This document shows, piece by piece, positions 27,479 to 39,163 of a stretch of DNA of 64,000 nt. The stretch covers positions 1 through 64,000 of the forward strand of contig NZ_JADOGI010000028.1 of assembly GCF_015645445.1 (NCBI RefSeq), given 5' to 3'. Under the pieces are notes generated by a model. It ran no database searches. It saw only the letters and a program-made list of their open reading frames with translations, and was not told the origin of the DNA. Origin of the DNA: Nonomuraea cypriaca (GTDB taxonomy: Bacteria > Actinomycetota > Actinomycetes > Streptosporangiales > Streptosporangiaceae). Both the position numbers and the translations under genes were made by a program. Each line of letters opens with the position of its first letter. Within the stretch, counting starts at the first letter, position 1.

Positions 27479-29551
27479 ATGACTGACCCAACTGACACCC
27501 GCGACACAGGACCACGCGTCGGTACGCCTTTGTGGGCGTTTCTCGCGGGCGTCACCGTGATCGGCTTCACCGCTCTCGTCGTGGCCATGCTCCGGCTGGA
27601 CGCGGGAGCGCTGGAGGAGTTCGCCCGCACCCCGTTGTTCTGGGTGCTGGCGGTGCTGGTGATCCTGGGCGAGCTGCGGCCCGTGATGGTGTCCTCCGCG
27701 ACCGCGGTCGGCGGCACCTACCCGTCCACCATGTTCACCTTCGCCGTGTTACTGCACTTCGGGCTGCCGGTGGCGGTGTTGATGCAGGCCGTCGGCGTGG
27801 TGATCAACGGCGTGGTGACGCGTAAGTCGTGGCATCGGGTCATGTTCAACATCGCCCAGTCGACCCTCGCGCTGACCGCGGCGGCCGTGGTGCTGGGGGC
27901 GTTCGGGATCGTGCCGAGCTCCGCCGTTCCGTGGGTGCCCGGCGGGGATGATCTGCTCGCGATCGCGCTGGCCGGGGTCGCGTACTTCGCCACCAGGGCC
28001 ACGCTCGTGTGCGGCGCGGTCGCGTTGCACGAGCGGCGCTCGATCACGCGCGTGCTGAAGGCCACGCTGGTTCCGCAGGGCCTGGTCTACGCCGGGCTGC
28101 TTGGCCTGGCGCCGTTGGTCGTCGTCGTCATGAGCCACTCGCCGGGCCTCGTGCCGCTCTTCGTCGCGCCCCTGGCCGCCGTCTACTTCACCGCCACGCT
28201 CTCCATGCGCCGTGACCACCAGGCCATGCACGACGAGCTGACCGGGCTGCCCAACCGCAAGATGCTCGTCGTCAGCACCGAGGAGGCCCTCGCCGAGGCC
28301 CGCCAGGACGAGCGGGTCGGGCTGTTCCTGCTTGACCTCGACCGGTTCAAGGAGGTCAACGACACGATGGGCCACCCGGTGGGCGACCGGTTGCTGCAGA
28401 TGGTCGCGCACCGCCTCACCCATTCCGTACGGCCGGGCGACGTCGTGGCGCGGCTGGGCGGCGACGAGTTCGCCGTGCTGCTGCCCTCGATCAGGGACAC
28501 CCACGCGGCCAGGGAGGTGGCCGCCAGGTTGCGGGCGGCGCTGACCGAGCCGGTGCGGCTGGAGGGCATGACCTTCGACGTGGACGGCTCCGTCGGGATA
28601 GCGCTCTACCCGGACCACGCGCCCGACTTCGAGCTGCTGTTGCAGCGCGCGGACGTGGCGATGTACCTGGCGAAGGAGGCGCGTACCGGGGTCGAGCTCT
28701 ACCAGCCGGACAAGGACCGTAACTCGCCAGAACGCCTCAACCTGCTCGGCGAGTTGCGCCGCGCCATCGACAACCGCGAGCTGCGGCTGCACTACCAGCC
28801 CAAGGTCGGTCTCGGCACCGGCGCGGTCCACGGTGTGGAGGCCCTGCTGCGCTGGCGGCACCAGGTGCACGGGCCGATCGCGCCGTCTGACTTCGTGCCG
28901 CTGGCCGAGCAGTCCTACCTGATGCGGCAGCTCACGGCGTACGTCATCGACGCGGCGCTGGAGCAGGCCGCCCTCTGGTGGCACACCGGGCTCCGGGTGC
29001 AGATCTCGGTCAACATCTCCGCCCGCGACCTGCTCGACTCGGCGCTGCCTGAGCGGCTGGAGGTGGGCCTGGCCAAGTACGGCCTGCCGCCGGCGGCCAT
29101 CCAGCTGGAGGTCACCGAGCGCATCCTGACGGGCGACCAGGCCTACACCCAGGAGACGATCAAGGCCCTGGCCACGCTGGGCGTCCCCCTGGCGCTCGAC
29201 GACTTCGGCACCGGCTACTCCTCGCTGATCAGGCTCCAGGGCCTGGCGGTGTCCGAGGTGAAGATCGACGCCTCGTTCGTCCGCCGCATCGCCGAGTCGC
29301 AGGACGACGACCGGATCGTCCGCTCGATCGTCGACCTGGTCCGCTCGCTCGGCCTGCGTTCGGTCGCGGAGGGCGTGGAGTCTGACGAGGTGGCGATGCG
29401 GCTCGCCGAGATGGGCTGCGACATGGGACAGGGCTGGCTGTTCGGCGAGCCCATGTCGGCCGCCGACGTCACGGTCTGGCTCCGCGACCACTCAGGAACG
29501 GGCCCGGAGATCGAATACGACTACCGACCGGAAGTCAGTCGCTCAGCGTGA
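27479..29551 (+). CDS. membrane GGDEF-EAL cyclic-di-GMP protein 1
   Basis: A 690-residue protein with an N-terminal membrane sensor of about seven helices (to about residue 240), then GGDEF and EAL domains. GGDEF is intact near 326 (RLGGDEFAVLLP), with an RxxD product-inhibition site exactly five residues upstream (RPGD). The EAL motif is intact near 453 (VEALLRW), and the metal/catalytic DDFGTGYSS is near 574. It could both make and degrade c-di-GMP; the balance cannot be read. In actinomycetes c-di-GMP controls development through BldD. ATG 27461 is an alternative start. The 3' end abuts a decayed ATPase gene. Confidence 0.93.
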   Translation: MTDPTDTRDTGPRVGTPLWAFLAGVTVIGFTALVVAMLRLDAGALEEFARTPLFWVLAVLVILGELRPVMVSSATAVGGTYPSTMFTFAVLLHFGLPVAVLMQAVGVVINGVVTRKSWHRVMFNIAQSTLALTAAAVVLGAFGIVPSSAVPWVPGGDDLLAIALAGVAYFATRATLVCGAVALHERRSITRVLKATLVPQGLVYAGLLGLAPLVVVVMSHSPGLVPLFVAPLAAVYFTATLSMRRDHQAMHDELTGLPNRKMLVVSTEEALAEARQDERVGLFLLDLDRFKEVNDTMGHPVGDRLLQMVAHRLTHSVRPGDVVARLGGDEFAVLLPSIRDTHAAREVAARLRAALTEPVRLEGMTFDVDGSVGIALYPDHAPDFELLLQRADVAMYLAKEARTGVELYQPDKDRNSPERLNLLGELRRAIDNRELRLHYQPKVGLGTGAVHGVEALLRWRHQVHGPIAPSDFVPLAEQSYLMRQLTAYVIDAALEQAALWWHTGLRVQISVNISARDLLDSALPERLEVGLAKYGLPPAAIQLEVTERILTGDQAYTQETIKALATLGVPLALDDFGTGYSSLIRLQGLAVSEVKIDASFVRRIAESQDDDRIVRSIVDLVRSLGLRSVAEGVESDEVAMRLAEMGCDMGQGWLFGEPMSAADVTVWLRDHSGTGPEIEYDYRPEVSRSA

Positions 29552-30799
29552 ACAAGGCGATGCGCTGAACCTGTTCGCCACGGCGCTCACCGAGCACGTC
29601 GGCCCACCGGCGCCGTTCAGCTTTGCGAGCTGGGACGACGCGATCAAGCAGCTCTTCGCGATCAGCGCGGAGCGGCGTGAGCTCATGGTGATCGACGAGT
29701 TCCCCAACCTCAGCAAGGTCTCGCCCGCGCTGCCCTCCACCATCCAGCGGGAAATCGACCGGGCGGTCTTCAAGAACGCTCCGGTGTTCCTGCTGTTGTG
29801 CGGTTCTGCGATGTCTGTGATGGGCCGCTTGCTGGCGGGCAATGCCCCTTTGCGGGGGCGGGCATCGCTGGAACTTGTGGTGCGTCCGTTCGACTACCGG
29901 CTCGCCGCTCGGTACTGGAGCATCACGGACCCGCTGCTGGCTGTGCAGGCCCACGCCGTTGTGGGAGGAACCCCCGCGTACCTTCCCCTCGCGAACGGCG
30001 ACGTGCCGGACGGTCTGGACGACTTCGACGACTGGGTGCGGCGAACGGCACTCAACCCCATCATCCCGCTGTTCAAGGAGGCTCGTTATCTCCTGAAGGA
30101 AGAGGCCGAGGTGCACGATTCGGCGATGTATCACTCGGTGCTGGCGGCGGTGGCCGCGGGCAACTGCACGCGGGGCGGGATCGCCGGGTATGTCGGCGTA
30201 AGGCGGCCGACATCGGTCACCACCTCAACGTCCTGGAGGATTCCTGTTTCCTGCGCAGGGAGCCCGACGTCTTTCGCTCATCGCGCTCGGTCTACCGTGT
30301 CTGCGAACCGCTGCTCAACTTCTACCACGCCGTGATGCGGCCACGCTGGGGGCTGCTGGAGAGCGGCAGAGCGGCGAACGTGTGGAAGGGGTCCAGGGCC
30401 AGGTTTCTTGATCAGGTGCTTGGGCCGCACTTCGAGGAGATGTGCCGTCAGTTCGTGCTGCTCTACGATGACTTCTTCGAGGAACTCCCCTGCGAGATCG
30501 GCGCCGGGGTCGTCGTTGATCCGGTTCGGCACGAGCAGATCCAGATCGATGTGGCGGTCTTCGCGCCCGCCATGCCTGGTGAGCGAAAGCGCGTTCTCTC
30601 GCTGGGCGAGGTGAAGTGGGGCAAGACCATGAGGCCGGGGCACGTCGCCCGGTTGAGGCGGGCCAGGGACCTGCTCGACGCCAAGGGATACGACGTCAGA
30701 GACACCGTGCTGGCCTGCTACAGCGGTGCGGGGTTCGACGGCGCGCTCGCGGGTGAGAGCGACGTGCGCCGGGTCGGGGTGGACGAACTCTACGGATGA
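29547..30799 (+). pseudogene. decayed archaeal-type AAA ATPase (DUF234-like), 5'-truncated and frameshifted
   Basis: The first part reads GDALNLFATALTEHVG, then a Walker B-like LMVIDEFPNL and PVFLLLCGSAMSVMGRLLAG, as in AAA ATPases with a C-terminal DUF234 nuclease-like domain. The N-terminal 60-70 residues with Walker A are absent. Near 30196 the frame changes: a one-base loss in GGCGTAAGGCGG separates YVG from KAADIGHHL-type sequence. The rest (LLNFYHAVMRPRWGLLESGR to the stop at 30799, including LGEVKWGK) continues in another frame. Its 5' end overlaps the stop of the GGDEF-EAL gene, marking the breakpoint. It is probably a non-functional transferred gene. Confidence 0.8.
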
Positions 30800-30915
30800 G
30801 AGGAGGCGGGGCAGGGTGGCCAGTTCCGAGCGGGGTTAATGGTTCGGGGGCGCTTGGTCAAGCCCCCTAGGATGGCAGTGTCAAAACTCCATCCACGAAA
30901 CGGGTTCAACGACTC

Positions 30916-31215
30916 ATGTCCGCCATAACCCGCGACGAGGTCGCACACCTGGCCCGATTGTCCAGGCTGGCGCTCACGGACGACGAGCTCGACCACTACG
31001 CCACCCAGCTCGATACCATCATCGAGTCGGTCGCGAAGGTGTCCGAGGTCGCCGCCGAAGATGTGCCGCCTTCGTCGCACGCGCTTCCGCTGACCAATGT
31101 CTTCCGTGCCGACGAGGTGCGACAGTCCCTCACGCCCGAGCAGGCCCTCGTCGGCGCTCCCGCCGTCGAGGACGACCGCTTCAAGGTGCCGCGCATCCTC
31201 GGGGAGGAGGCATGA
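30916..31215 (+). CDS. gatC: Asp/Glu-tRNA amidotransferase subunit C
   Basis: A 99-residue GatC, the small subunit that stabilises GatA-GatB. It has the usual motif [20 protein letters not shown] at the start and the conserved RADEV and FKVPRIL segments toward the end. It overlaps gatA by 4 nt (ATGA), so translation is coupled. Upstream, 30850-30872 contains an inverted repeat (GCTTG/CAAGC within G and C runs) followed by TAGGAT, a possible -10. The family lets organisms lacking GlnRS or AsnRS make Gln-tRNA or Asn-tRNA. Confidence 0.96.
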   Translation: MSAITRDEVAHLARLSRLALTDDELDHYATQLDTIIESVAKVSEVAAEDVPPSSHALPLTNVFRADEVRQSLTPEQALVGAPAVEDDRFKVPRILGEEA

Positions 31216-32702
31216 GTCTGATCCGCAAGACGGCTGCCGAGCTGGGCTCGATGATCGCCGACGGCGAGGTGTCGGCCGTCGAGGTGGCCGAGGCGCACCT
31301 GGGCCGGATGGGCGAGGTCGAGCCGAAGGTCAGGGCGTTCCTGCACGTCGATCACGAAACGACGATCGAGCAGGCGCGGGCCGTCGACACCAGGCTCAGG
31401 GCGGGCGAGAAGCTCGGGCCGCTGGCCGGGGTGCCGATCGCGCACAAGGACATCTTCAGCACGCATGACATGCCGACGACCGCCGCGTCCAAGATCCTTG
31501 AGGGCTGGCGGCCGCCGTACGACGCCACCGTCACCAAGCGGCTGCGCCAGGCCGGGCTCGTGATCCTGGGCAAGACGAACCTCGACGAGTTCGCCATGGG
31601 CTCCTCCACGGAAAACTCCGCCTTCCACCCGACCCACAACCCGTGGGACCTGTCGAGGGTGCCTGGCGGGTCGTCGGGTGGTTCGAGTGCCGCCGTGGCC
31701 GCGTACGAGGCGCCGCTGTCCACGGGCACCGACACGGGCGGATCGATCAGGCAGCCCGCTGCGGTGACCGGGATCGTGGGCATGAAGCCCACTTATGGTG
31801 GTTCGTCCCGTTATGGGGTCATCGCGTTCGCGAGCTCGCTGGACACGCCGGGCCCGTTCGCCCGCAACGTGCTCGACGCGGCGCTGCTGCACGAGGCGTT
31901 CTCCGGGTACGACCCGATGGACTCCACGTCGATCGACGCCCCCGTGCCGTCCGTGGTCGAGGCCGCCAGGAATGCCGACATCTCCGGCATGCGGATCGGC
32001 GTGGTCAAGGAGTTCGCCGGCGAGGGCTTCCAGCCCGGCGTCCTGACCCGCTACCACGAGGCCGTCCAGTTGCTGGAGTCGCTCGGGGCCAAGGTCGTCG
32101 AGGTCTCGTGCCCGTCGTTCACGATCGCGCTGCCGGCCTACTACCTGATCGCGCCGTCGGAGGCCTCGTCCAACCTGGCGCGCTTCGACGCCATGCGCTA
32201 CGGCCTGCGCGTCGGCGACGACGGCACCCGCAGTGCCGAGGAGGTCATGGCGCTGACCAGGGCGGCCGGCTTCGGTCCCGAGGTCAAGCGGCGCATCATG
32301 CTCGGCACGTACGCGCTGTCGAGCGGCTACTACGACGCCTACTACGGCCAGGCGCAGAAGGTCCGCACGGTCATCTCCCGTGAGTTCGAGGCCGCCTACC
32401 AGCAGGTCGACGTGCTGGTGTCGCCGACCACGCCGACCACGGCGTTCCCGATCGGCGAGCGGATCGACGACCCGATGGCGATGTACCTCGCCGACCTGTG
32501 CACCATCCCGTCCAACCTGTCGGGCAACGCGGCCATGTCGGTGCCGTGCGGCCTGGCCGACGAGGACGGCCTGCCGGTGGGCCTGCAGATCATGGCCCCG
32601 GTGCTGGCCGACGACCGCTGCTACCGCGTCGGCGCGGCCGTGGAGCAGGCCCTGGAGAGCCGCTGGGGCGGCCCGTTGCTGAAGGAGGCCCCGTCGCTAT
32701 GA
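31212..32702 (+). CDS. gatA: Asp/Glu-tRNA amidotransferase subunit A
   Basis: A 496-residue amidase-signature enzyme that releases ammonia from glutamine for GatB. The catalytic triad is K79 (GVPIAHKD), S154 (PGGSSGGS) and nucleophile S178 (TDTGGSIR). The amidase signature block at 150-182 is intact, and length is typical. It overlaps gatC upstream and gatB downstream by 4 nt each (ATGA), a fully coupled gatCAB operon. Confidence 0.97.
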   Translation: MSLIRKTAAELGSMIADGEVSAVEVAEAHLGRMGEVEPKVRAFLHVDHETTIEQARAVDTRLRAGEKLGPLAGVPIAHKDIFSTHDMPTTAASKILEGWRPPYDATVTKRLRQAGLVILGKTNLDEFAMGSSTENSAFHPTHNPWDLSRVPGGSSGGSSAAVAAYEAPLSTGTDTGGSIRQPAAVTGIVGMKPTYGGSSRYGVIAFASSLDTPGPFARNVLDAALLHEAFSGYDPMDSTSIDAPVPSVVEAARNADISGMRIGVVKEFAGEGFQPGVLTRYHEAVQLLESLGAKVVEVSCPSFTIALPAYYLIAPSEASSNLARFDAMRYGLRVGDDGTRSAEEVMALTRAAGFGPEVKRRIMLGTYALSSGYYDAYYGQAQKVRTVISREFEAAYQQVDVLVSPTTPTTAFPIGERIDDPMAMYLADLCTIPSNLSGNAAMSVPCGLADEDGLPVGLQIMAPVLADDRCYRVGAAVEQALESRWGGPLLKEAPSL

Positions 32703-34192
32703 CCATGGTCTATGAGGAAGCGCTCGACCGGTTCGAGCCGGTGCTCGGACTGGAGACGCACGTCGAGCTGGGCACGAAGTCGAAGATGTTCTGCGGCTGC
32801 AAGACGACCTTCGGCGCCCCGCCCAACACGCAGGTCTGCCCGACCTGCCTGGCGTTCCCCGGGTCGCTGCCGGTGGCCAACACCATGGCCATCGAGTCGA
32901 CGATCCGCATCGGCCTCGCGCTCAACTGCTCGATCGCCGACTGGTGCCGCTTCGCCCGGAAAAACTACTTTTATCCGGACATGCCGAAGAACTACCAGAT
33001 CTCCCAGTACGACGAGCCGCTCTGCTTCGACGGCTACCTCGACATCGAGGTCGAAGGGCAGAGCGTGCGGATCGAGATCGAGCGGGTGCACCTGGAGGAG
33101 GACACCGGCAAGTCCACCCACGTGGGCGGCGCGACCGGGCGCATCCACGGGGCCGACTACTCGATCGTCGACTACAACCGCGCCGGCATCCCGCTGGTCG
33201 AGATCGTGACCAAGCCGATCCCGGGCACCGACAGGCTCGCGCCCGAGGTGGCCAAGGCCTACGTCACCGAGCTGCGCGAGATCATGCGCTCGCTGGGCGT
33301 GTCCGACGTGCGCATGGAGGAGGGGTCGCTGCGCTGCGACGTCAACGTGTCGCTGATGCCGCGCGGCGCGTCCGAATGGGGCACCCGTACGGAGACCAAG
33401 AACGTCAACTCCCTGCGCAGCGTCGAGCGGGCCGTGCGGAGCGAGATCGAGCGGCAGGCGGCCGTCCTGGCCGACGGCGGGAAGATCGTTCAGGAGACCA
33501 GGCACTTCCACGAGGACTCCGGCACCACCACGTCGGGCAGGTCCAAGGAGGAGGCGCAGGACTACCGCTACTTCCCCGAGCCCGACCTGGTGCCGATCGC
33601 ACCGGAGGCGGCGTGGGTGGCCGAGCTGAAGGCGGCACTGCCCGAGCTGCCGTTGGCGCGCCGCAAGCGGCTGCAGGCCGAGTGGGGCGTGTCCGACCTG
33701 GACATGCAGGCCATGCACAACGCCGACGCGTTCGACCTGGTCGAGGCCACGGTCGCGGCGGGCGCACCGGCCGCGGACGCGCGCAAGTGGTGGATGGGCG
33801 AGCTGGCGCGGCGCGCCAACGAGACCGTCACCCCGCTCGCCGACCTGCCCATCACCCCGGCCCAGATCGCCAGGGTGACCGAGCTGGTGGCCTCGGGCGC
33901 GCTCAACGACAAGCTGGCGCGTGAGGTGCTCGAAGGCGTGCTGGGCGGCGAGGGCACGCCCGACGAGGTGGTCGAGCGGCGTGGGCTGCGGATCGTCAAC
34001 GACGAGGGCGAGCTGTCGGCGATCGTCGACCAGGTGCTCGCGGACAACGCCGACGCGGCGGACAAGGTGCGGTCCGGCAAGATCGCGGCCGCCGGGGCCC
34101 TGGTGGGCGGCGTCATGCGGGCCAGCAAGGGCAAGGCCGACGCGGGCCGCGCCCGGCAGCTGATCCTGGAGAAGCTGGGCGTCTCGGAGTAG
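32699..34192 (+). CDS. gatB: Asp/Glu-tRNA amidotransferase subunit B
   Basis: A 497-residue GatB, which activates the misacylated Glu- or Asp-tRNA side chain and transfers ammonia to it. Hallmarks: GLETHVEL at the N-terminus, metal-site cysteines in [10 protein letters not shown] and [12 protein letters not shown], the [14 protein letters not shown] segment and a C-terminal helical tRNA-binding tail (YqeY-like) ending in [18 protein letters not shown] lies 10 nt before the ATG within gatA. A strong hairpin closes the operon. Confidence 0.97.
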   Translation: MTMVYEEALDRFEPVLGLETHVELGTKSKMFCGCKTTFGAPPNTQVCPTCLAFPGSLPVANTMAIESTIRIGLALNCSIADWCRFARKNYFYPDMPKNYQISQYDEPLCFDGYLDIEVEGQSVRIEIERVHLEEDTGKSTHVGGATGRIHGADYSIVDYNRAGIPLVEIVTKPIPGTDRLAPEVAKAYVTELREIMRSLGVSDVRMEEGSLRCDVNVSLMPRGASEWGTRTETKNVNSLRSVERAVRSEIERQAAVLADGGKIVQETRHFHEDSGTTTSGRSKEEAQDYRYFPEPDLVPIAPEAAWVAELKAALPELPLARRKRLQAEWGVSDLDMQAMHNADAFDLVEATVAAGAPAADARKWWMGELARRANETVTPLADLPITPAQIARVTELVASGALNDKLAREVLEGVLGGEGTPDEVVERRGLRIVNDEGELSAIVDQVLADNADAADKVRSGKIAAAGALVGGVMRASKGKADAGRARQLILEKLGVSE

Positions 34193-34206
34193 CGCGCGAC
34201 GTCTGA

Positions 34207-34238
34207 GGGCCCCGTCCACTGAAGTGGCGGGGCCCTTT
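34207..34238 (+). terminator. gatCAB terminator
   Basis: The stem GGGCCCCG-t-CCAC pairs with GTGGCGGGGCCC around a TGAA loop, with one bulged T. It is followed by TT and starts 15 nt after the gatB stop. Confidence 0.85.
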
Positions 34239-34242
34239 CGCG

Positions 34243-34326
34243 CACAGGGACCGAAGCACAGGGACCGAAGCACAGGGACCGAAGCACAGGGACCGAAGCA
34301 CAGGGACCGAAGCACAGGGACCGAAG
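34243..34326. repeat. 14-bp perfect tandem repeat, six copies
   Basis: CACAGGGACCGAAG is repeated six times without a mismatch from 34243 to 34326, directly after the gatCAB terminator and before the stop of the convergent tctA gene. The period is not a multiple of three, and no ORF explains it. Being perfect, it is probably young and variable between strains. Confidence 0.95.
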
Positions 34327-34340
34327 CGGGAGCGTGGGCC

Positions 34341-35828
<1,488 letters not shown>

Positions 35829-36314
35829 CTAGATCACTCCCTCCAGCGGCCCGCCCGGCAGCGACACACCGAGCCCCTTGACGAACAGCAGGTACGTCGC
35901 CACGCCCACGACCACCGCGACCAGCGCCGCGCGCCCCTTGCGCTCGGCCCCGAGCGCCACCGACAGGCCGAAGAACAGCAGGCTCGCGCCGATGATCCAG
36001 CCCAGCATGTTCAGGAGGGCCGCGAAGGCCAGGAAGATGCCGCTGACCAGGCCGATGCTGCGCCAGTCCGCGGGCGCGTCCGCGTCCACGTCCTCGCTCT
36101 GCTCCGGATCGCCGTGCCCGCCGCGTACGACGTCGACCACGTAACACAGGCCGACGATCAGCATGGCCCCGCCCACCAGCATGGGGAAGAACCGGGGACC
36201 GAGGCCGAGCTGGGAGGCCGCCGCGGATACGTCCAGCGTGCCGATCACGACGAACACACCCAGCCCCAGCACCACGATCGCCAGCCCGAGTTCGGGCCGC
36301 CACCATCGCGCCAT
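35829..36314 (-). CDS. tctB: tripartite tricarboxylate transporter small permease
   Basis: A 161-residue TctB with four predicted membrane helices and an acidic mid-loop (PEQSEDVDADAPADW). It is the small membrane partner of TctA. The ATG shares one base with the tctC stop (TGATG), and its stop is adjacent to the tctA start, so all three are translated in register. N-terminal MARWWRPELGLAIVVLGLGV is typical. Confidence 0.92.
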   Translation of the reverse strand: MARWWRPELGLAIVVLGLGVFVVIGTLDVSAAASQLGLGPRFFPMLVGGAMLIVGLCYVVDVVRGGHGDPEQSEDVDADAPADWRSIGLVSGIFLAFAALLNMLGWIIGASLLFFGLSVALGAERKGRAALVAVVVGVATYLLFVKGLGVSLPGGPLEGVI

Positions 36315-37279
36315 CAGGAGACGAGCCCCATCTCGGCGATGATGGCCTTGACCCGGGTCTGCTCGGCGGTCAGGTAGGCGGCGAACTCCGGCCCGGTCTG
36401 GAACGAGTCGATCCAGCCGTTCTTGGCCACCGCGTCCTTCCACGGCTGCGCGTCGTGCATCTTGGTGACCAGGTCGGTCAACGTCTTCTTGTCGGCGTCG
36501 GAGATCCCGGCGGGGGCGACGAAGCCGCGCCAGTTGGCCAGCTCCACGGCCAGCCCGGCCTCCTTAAGCGTGGGCGCGTCCAGGTCGGGCAGCCGCTCGC
36601 CGGACGTCACGCCCAGGGCGCGCAGCTTGCCGGACCGCACGTGCTCCGCGAACTCGGCCACGCCCGAGATGCCCGCGCTGACCTTGTTGCCGAGCAGTTC
36701 GTTCAGCGCCTCGCCGCCGCCCGAGTGGGCGATGTAGTTGACCTGCTTGGGGTCCACGCCCGCGGCCTTGGCCATCAGCCCGGCCACGATGTGGTCGGTG
36801 CCGCCGGCCGAACCGCCCGAGATCGACACCTTCGCCGGGTCCGCCTTCCACGCCGTCACCATGTCGGCCAGCGTCTTGTACGGGGACTCGGCCGGGACCA
36901 CGACGATCTCGTACTCCTCGGTCAGCTTGGCGATCGGCGTGGTCTCCGACAGCGTGACCTTCGACTTGTTCTGCTCGATGGCGCCCACCATGACCAGGCC
37001 CATGGTCATCAGCAGGTTGCCGTTGCCCTTCTCGCCGGCCAGTTGCGCCAGGCCGATCGTGCCGCCCGCACCGGGCACGTTGTACACCTCGACCTTGCGC
37101 TGCGGGTCGGCGGCCTTGAACGCCTGCTCCGCCGTACGGGAGGTCTGGTCCCAGCCGCCGCCGGGCGCGGCCGGCGCCATGATGCGCAAGGAGGAGCTCG
37201 CGGTGGTGCCCGACTGGCCGCAGCCGGTCAGCGCGCCGAGGGAGAGCGCCGCGAGGGCGGCGAATACGCGCAGACGCAT
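36314..37279 (-). CDS. tctC: tripartite tricarboxylate-binding lipoprotein
   Basis: A 321-residue extracytoplasmic binding protein with a lipoprotein signal (lipobox LTGC near residue 20). Family motifs: IMAPAAPGGGWDQTSRTAEQ near the ligand loop and GGSAGGTDHIVAGLMAKAAG in domain 2. It should capture a carboxylate for TctAB. GGAG lies 5 nt before the ATG at 37279. It is divergent from the sensor kinase gene. The shared 174-nt region contains a perfect palindrome GGTCGCGACC at 37380-37389, a possible site for the adjacent response regulator. Confidence 0.94.
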   Translation of the reverse strand: MRLRVFAALAALSLGALTGCGQSGTTASSSLRIMAPAAPGGGWDQTSRTAEQAFKAADPQRKVEVYNVPGAGGTIGLAQLAGEKGNGNLLMTMGLVMVGAIEQNKSKVTLSETTPIAKLTEEYEIVVVPAESPYKTLADMVTAWKADPAKVSISGGSAGGTDHIVAGLMAKAAGVDPKQVNYIAHSGGGEALNELLGNKVSAGISGVAEFAEHVRSGKLRALGVTSGERLPDLDAPTLKEAGLAVELANWRGFVAPAGISDADKKTLTDLVTKMHDAQPWKDAVAKNGWIDSFQTGPEFAAYLTAEQTRVKAIIAEMGLVS

Positions 37280-37453
37280 GATCACTCCAGGGGGGTTTCA
37301 CGGTTGTAGAACTGGCATGGTGAAGCTTCTTCCCACGGGCGTCGAGGCTTTGCGCGGTTGGCGTCATAGTGGTCGTATTGGTCGCGACCTGGCCGTGACC
37401 TGCGTTTGTTTGCATGTGAACCGTGCAAGCCTTCCGGCCAGAGGCGGCCTGAC

Positions 37454-39163
37454 ATGGATGCCCTCGCCTCGTTGCGGATCCGGCTCAGGGTGCGCGACGC
37501 CTCACTCGGGACCCAGCTGTTCGTGCTCCAGATGGTGATCGTGCTGCTCGCAGTTGGGGGCACGGGCGGCGTATGGGCCGGGCACACACGCAACCAGCTC
37601 GACTCCCTGCACCAGCAGCGGGCGCTCGCGATCGCCCAGTCGGTGGCCGGGCTCCCGCAGGTCCGCGACGCGTTCGAGCTGGCCAACCCGGAGACGGTGC
37701 TGCAGCCGCTGGCCATGAGCGTCCAGCAGGAGACCGGCGCCGACTACGTGGTGATCGCCAACGACCGGCAGAAGCGCTACGCCCACCCCAACGCCACGCT
37801 GATCGGCAAGCAACTGTCCACCGACGGCACGACCGTGCTCAGGACCGGCAGGAGCTGGGTTGGCACCGAAACCGGCACCATCGGCACCACCGTCAGGGGC
37901 AAGGCGCCCATCCGCGACGAATACGGCACCGTGATCGGCCTCGTCTCGGTCGGCGTGCTGCAGACCACGGTCACCGGCCAACTCGGCGCCGCGCTCCCGC
38001 CGCTGGTCTGGACGGCGCTGGCGGTGCTGCTCGCCGGGCTCGCGCTGGCCGCGCTGATCACCGCACGGGTGCGCAGGCAGACGTTCGGGCTGGAGCCGCG
38101 CGAGATCGCCGCGTTGCTCGAGCAGCGCGAGGGCGTGCTCCACGGCGTCAAGGAGGGCGTGCTCGCGCTCGACCTCGCCGGCCGGGTCACGCTGGTCAAC
38201 GACGCCGCCCGCGAGCTGCTCGAAGACGTGTCCGTCGGCGCGGGGGAGGATCTGTCGCGGATGGCGGTGTCCGAGCGCATGCGCGACGTGCTCGGCGGCG
38301 CCGACCCGGGCGAGGACCGCGTCGTGCTGCACGGCGAGCGCGTGCTGGTGCTCAACCGCACCCCGGTCTCCGTACGCGGCCAGCACCGCGGCTGGGTCGT
38401 CACCCTGCGCGACCGCACCGAGCTGGTCCGGCTGGCCCGCGAGCTCGACGACACCAGTAGCGCGACCGAGGCGCTGCGGGCCCAGGCGCACGAGTTCGCC
38501 AACCGCATGCACACCGTCGTCGGCCTTCTGGAGCTGGGCGAGCACGACGCGGCGATCAGCTTCATCACCCGCACCACGCGCGGCACCTACGCCACCGACC
38601 TGCGCGAACGTGTCCAGGACCCCACGCTCGCCGCCCTCCTCCTGGCCAAGTCCGCCGAGGCGGCCGAGCGCGGCGCCGAGCTCGTGCTGTCGGAGGACTC
38701 CGCGGTGCCCGAGGGCCTGATCGGCGACCCGCAGGACGCGGTCCTCGTGGTCGGCAACCTGGTCGCCAACGCCATCGACGCGCTCGACGGGGCCGAGGGC
38801 ACGATCGAGGTGTCGGTCCAGGCGGACGCCGGCGGCCTGCGGGTCCGCGTCGGCGACTCCGGTCCGGGCATCGCCCCTGATCTGGTGGACGAGGTGTTCA
38901 GGGAGGGCTTCACGACCAAGGCCGCCCATTCGGGGCCGCGCGGGCTCGGCCTGGCCCTCACCAGGCAGGCCTGCCTGCGCAGGGGCGGCTGGGTCCGCGT
39001 ACGCAACTCCGGCGGCGCCGTCTTCACCGCCCTCCTCCCCGCGAAGGCCCCCGGCCTGCGAGGGAGTGCCGTCGCCTGGAGGAGCGGCGGGAGCGAAGCG
39101 ACCAGAGCGGGGGAAGGCGGCGGCGTGAGGCGACCGAGCCCGCCTCACGGGGTGAGGCCATGA
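37454..39163 (+). CDS. CitA/DcuS-type sensor histidine kinase
   Basis: A 569-residue sensor. TM1 is near 20-42, an extracytoplasmic PAS-like (CitA/PDC) domain about 45-175 (TGADYVVIANDRQKRYAHPN), TM2 near 185-210 and a cytoplasmic PAS about 225-330. The phospho-acceptor H346 is in AHEFANRMHTVVG, and the HATPase has an N box (NLVANAIDAL), GDSGPGIAP and GLGLAL. It presumably detects the tricarboxylate carried by the divergent tctCBA. The C-terminal 35 residues (LRGSAVAWRSGG onward) are encoded by a tandem-duplicated repeat and are not part of the kinase fold. Its stop overlaps a micro-ORF. Confidence 0.93.
   Translation: MDALASLRIRLRVRDASLGTQLFVLQMVIVLLAVGGTGGVWAGHTRNQLDSLHQQRALAIAQSVAGLPQVRDAFELANPETVLQPLAMSVQQETGADYVVIANDRQKRYAHPNATLIGKQLSTDGTTVLRTGRSWVGTETGTIGTTVRGKAPIRDEYGTVIGLVSVGVLQTTVTGQLGAALPPLVWTALAVLLAGLALAALITARVRRQTFGLEPREIAALLEQREGVLHGVKEGVLALDLAGRVTLVNDAARELLEDVSVGAGEDLSRMAVSERMRDVLGGADPGEDRVVLHGERVLVLNRTPVSVRGQHRGWVVTLRDRTELVRLARELDDTSSATEALRAQAHEFANRMHTVVGLLELGEHDAAISFITRTTRGTYATDLRERVQDPTLAALLLAKSAEAAERGAELVLSEDSAVPEGLIGDPQDAVLVVGNLVANAIDALDGAEGTIEVSVQADAGGLRVRVGDSGPGIAPDLVDEVFREGFTTKAAHSGPRGLGLALTRQACLRRGGWVRVRNSGGAVFTALLPAKAPGLRGSAVAWRSGGSEATRAGEGGGVRRPSPPHGVRP

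Noticed and set aside
34243..34326. Iteron-type replication origin
   Set aside because: Six 14-bp direct repeats resemble iterons, but there is no rep gene, AT-rich unwinding region or dnaA box nearby, and the flanks are ordinary chromosomal operons.
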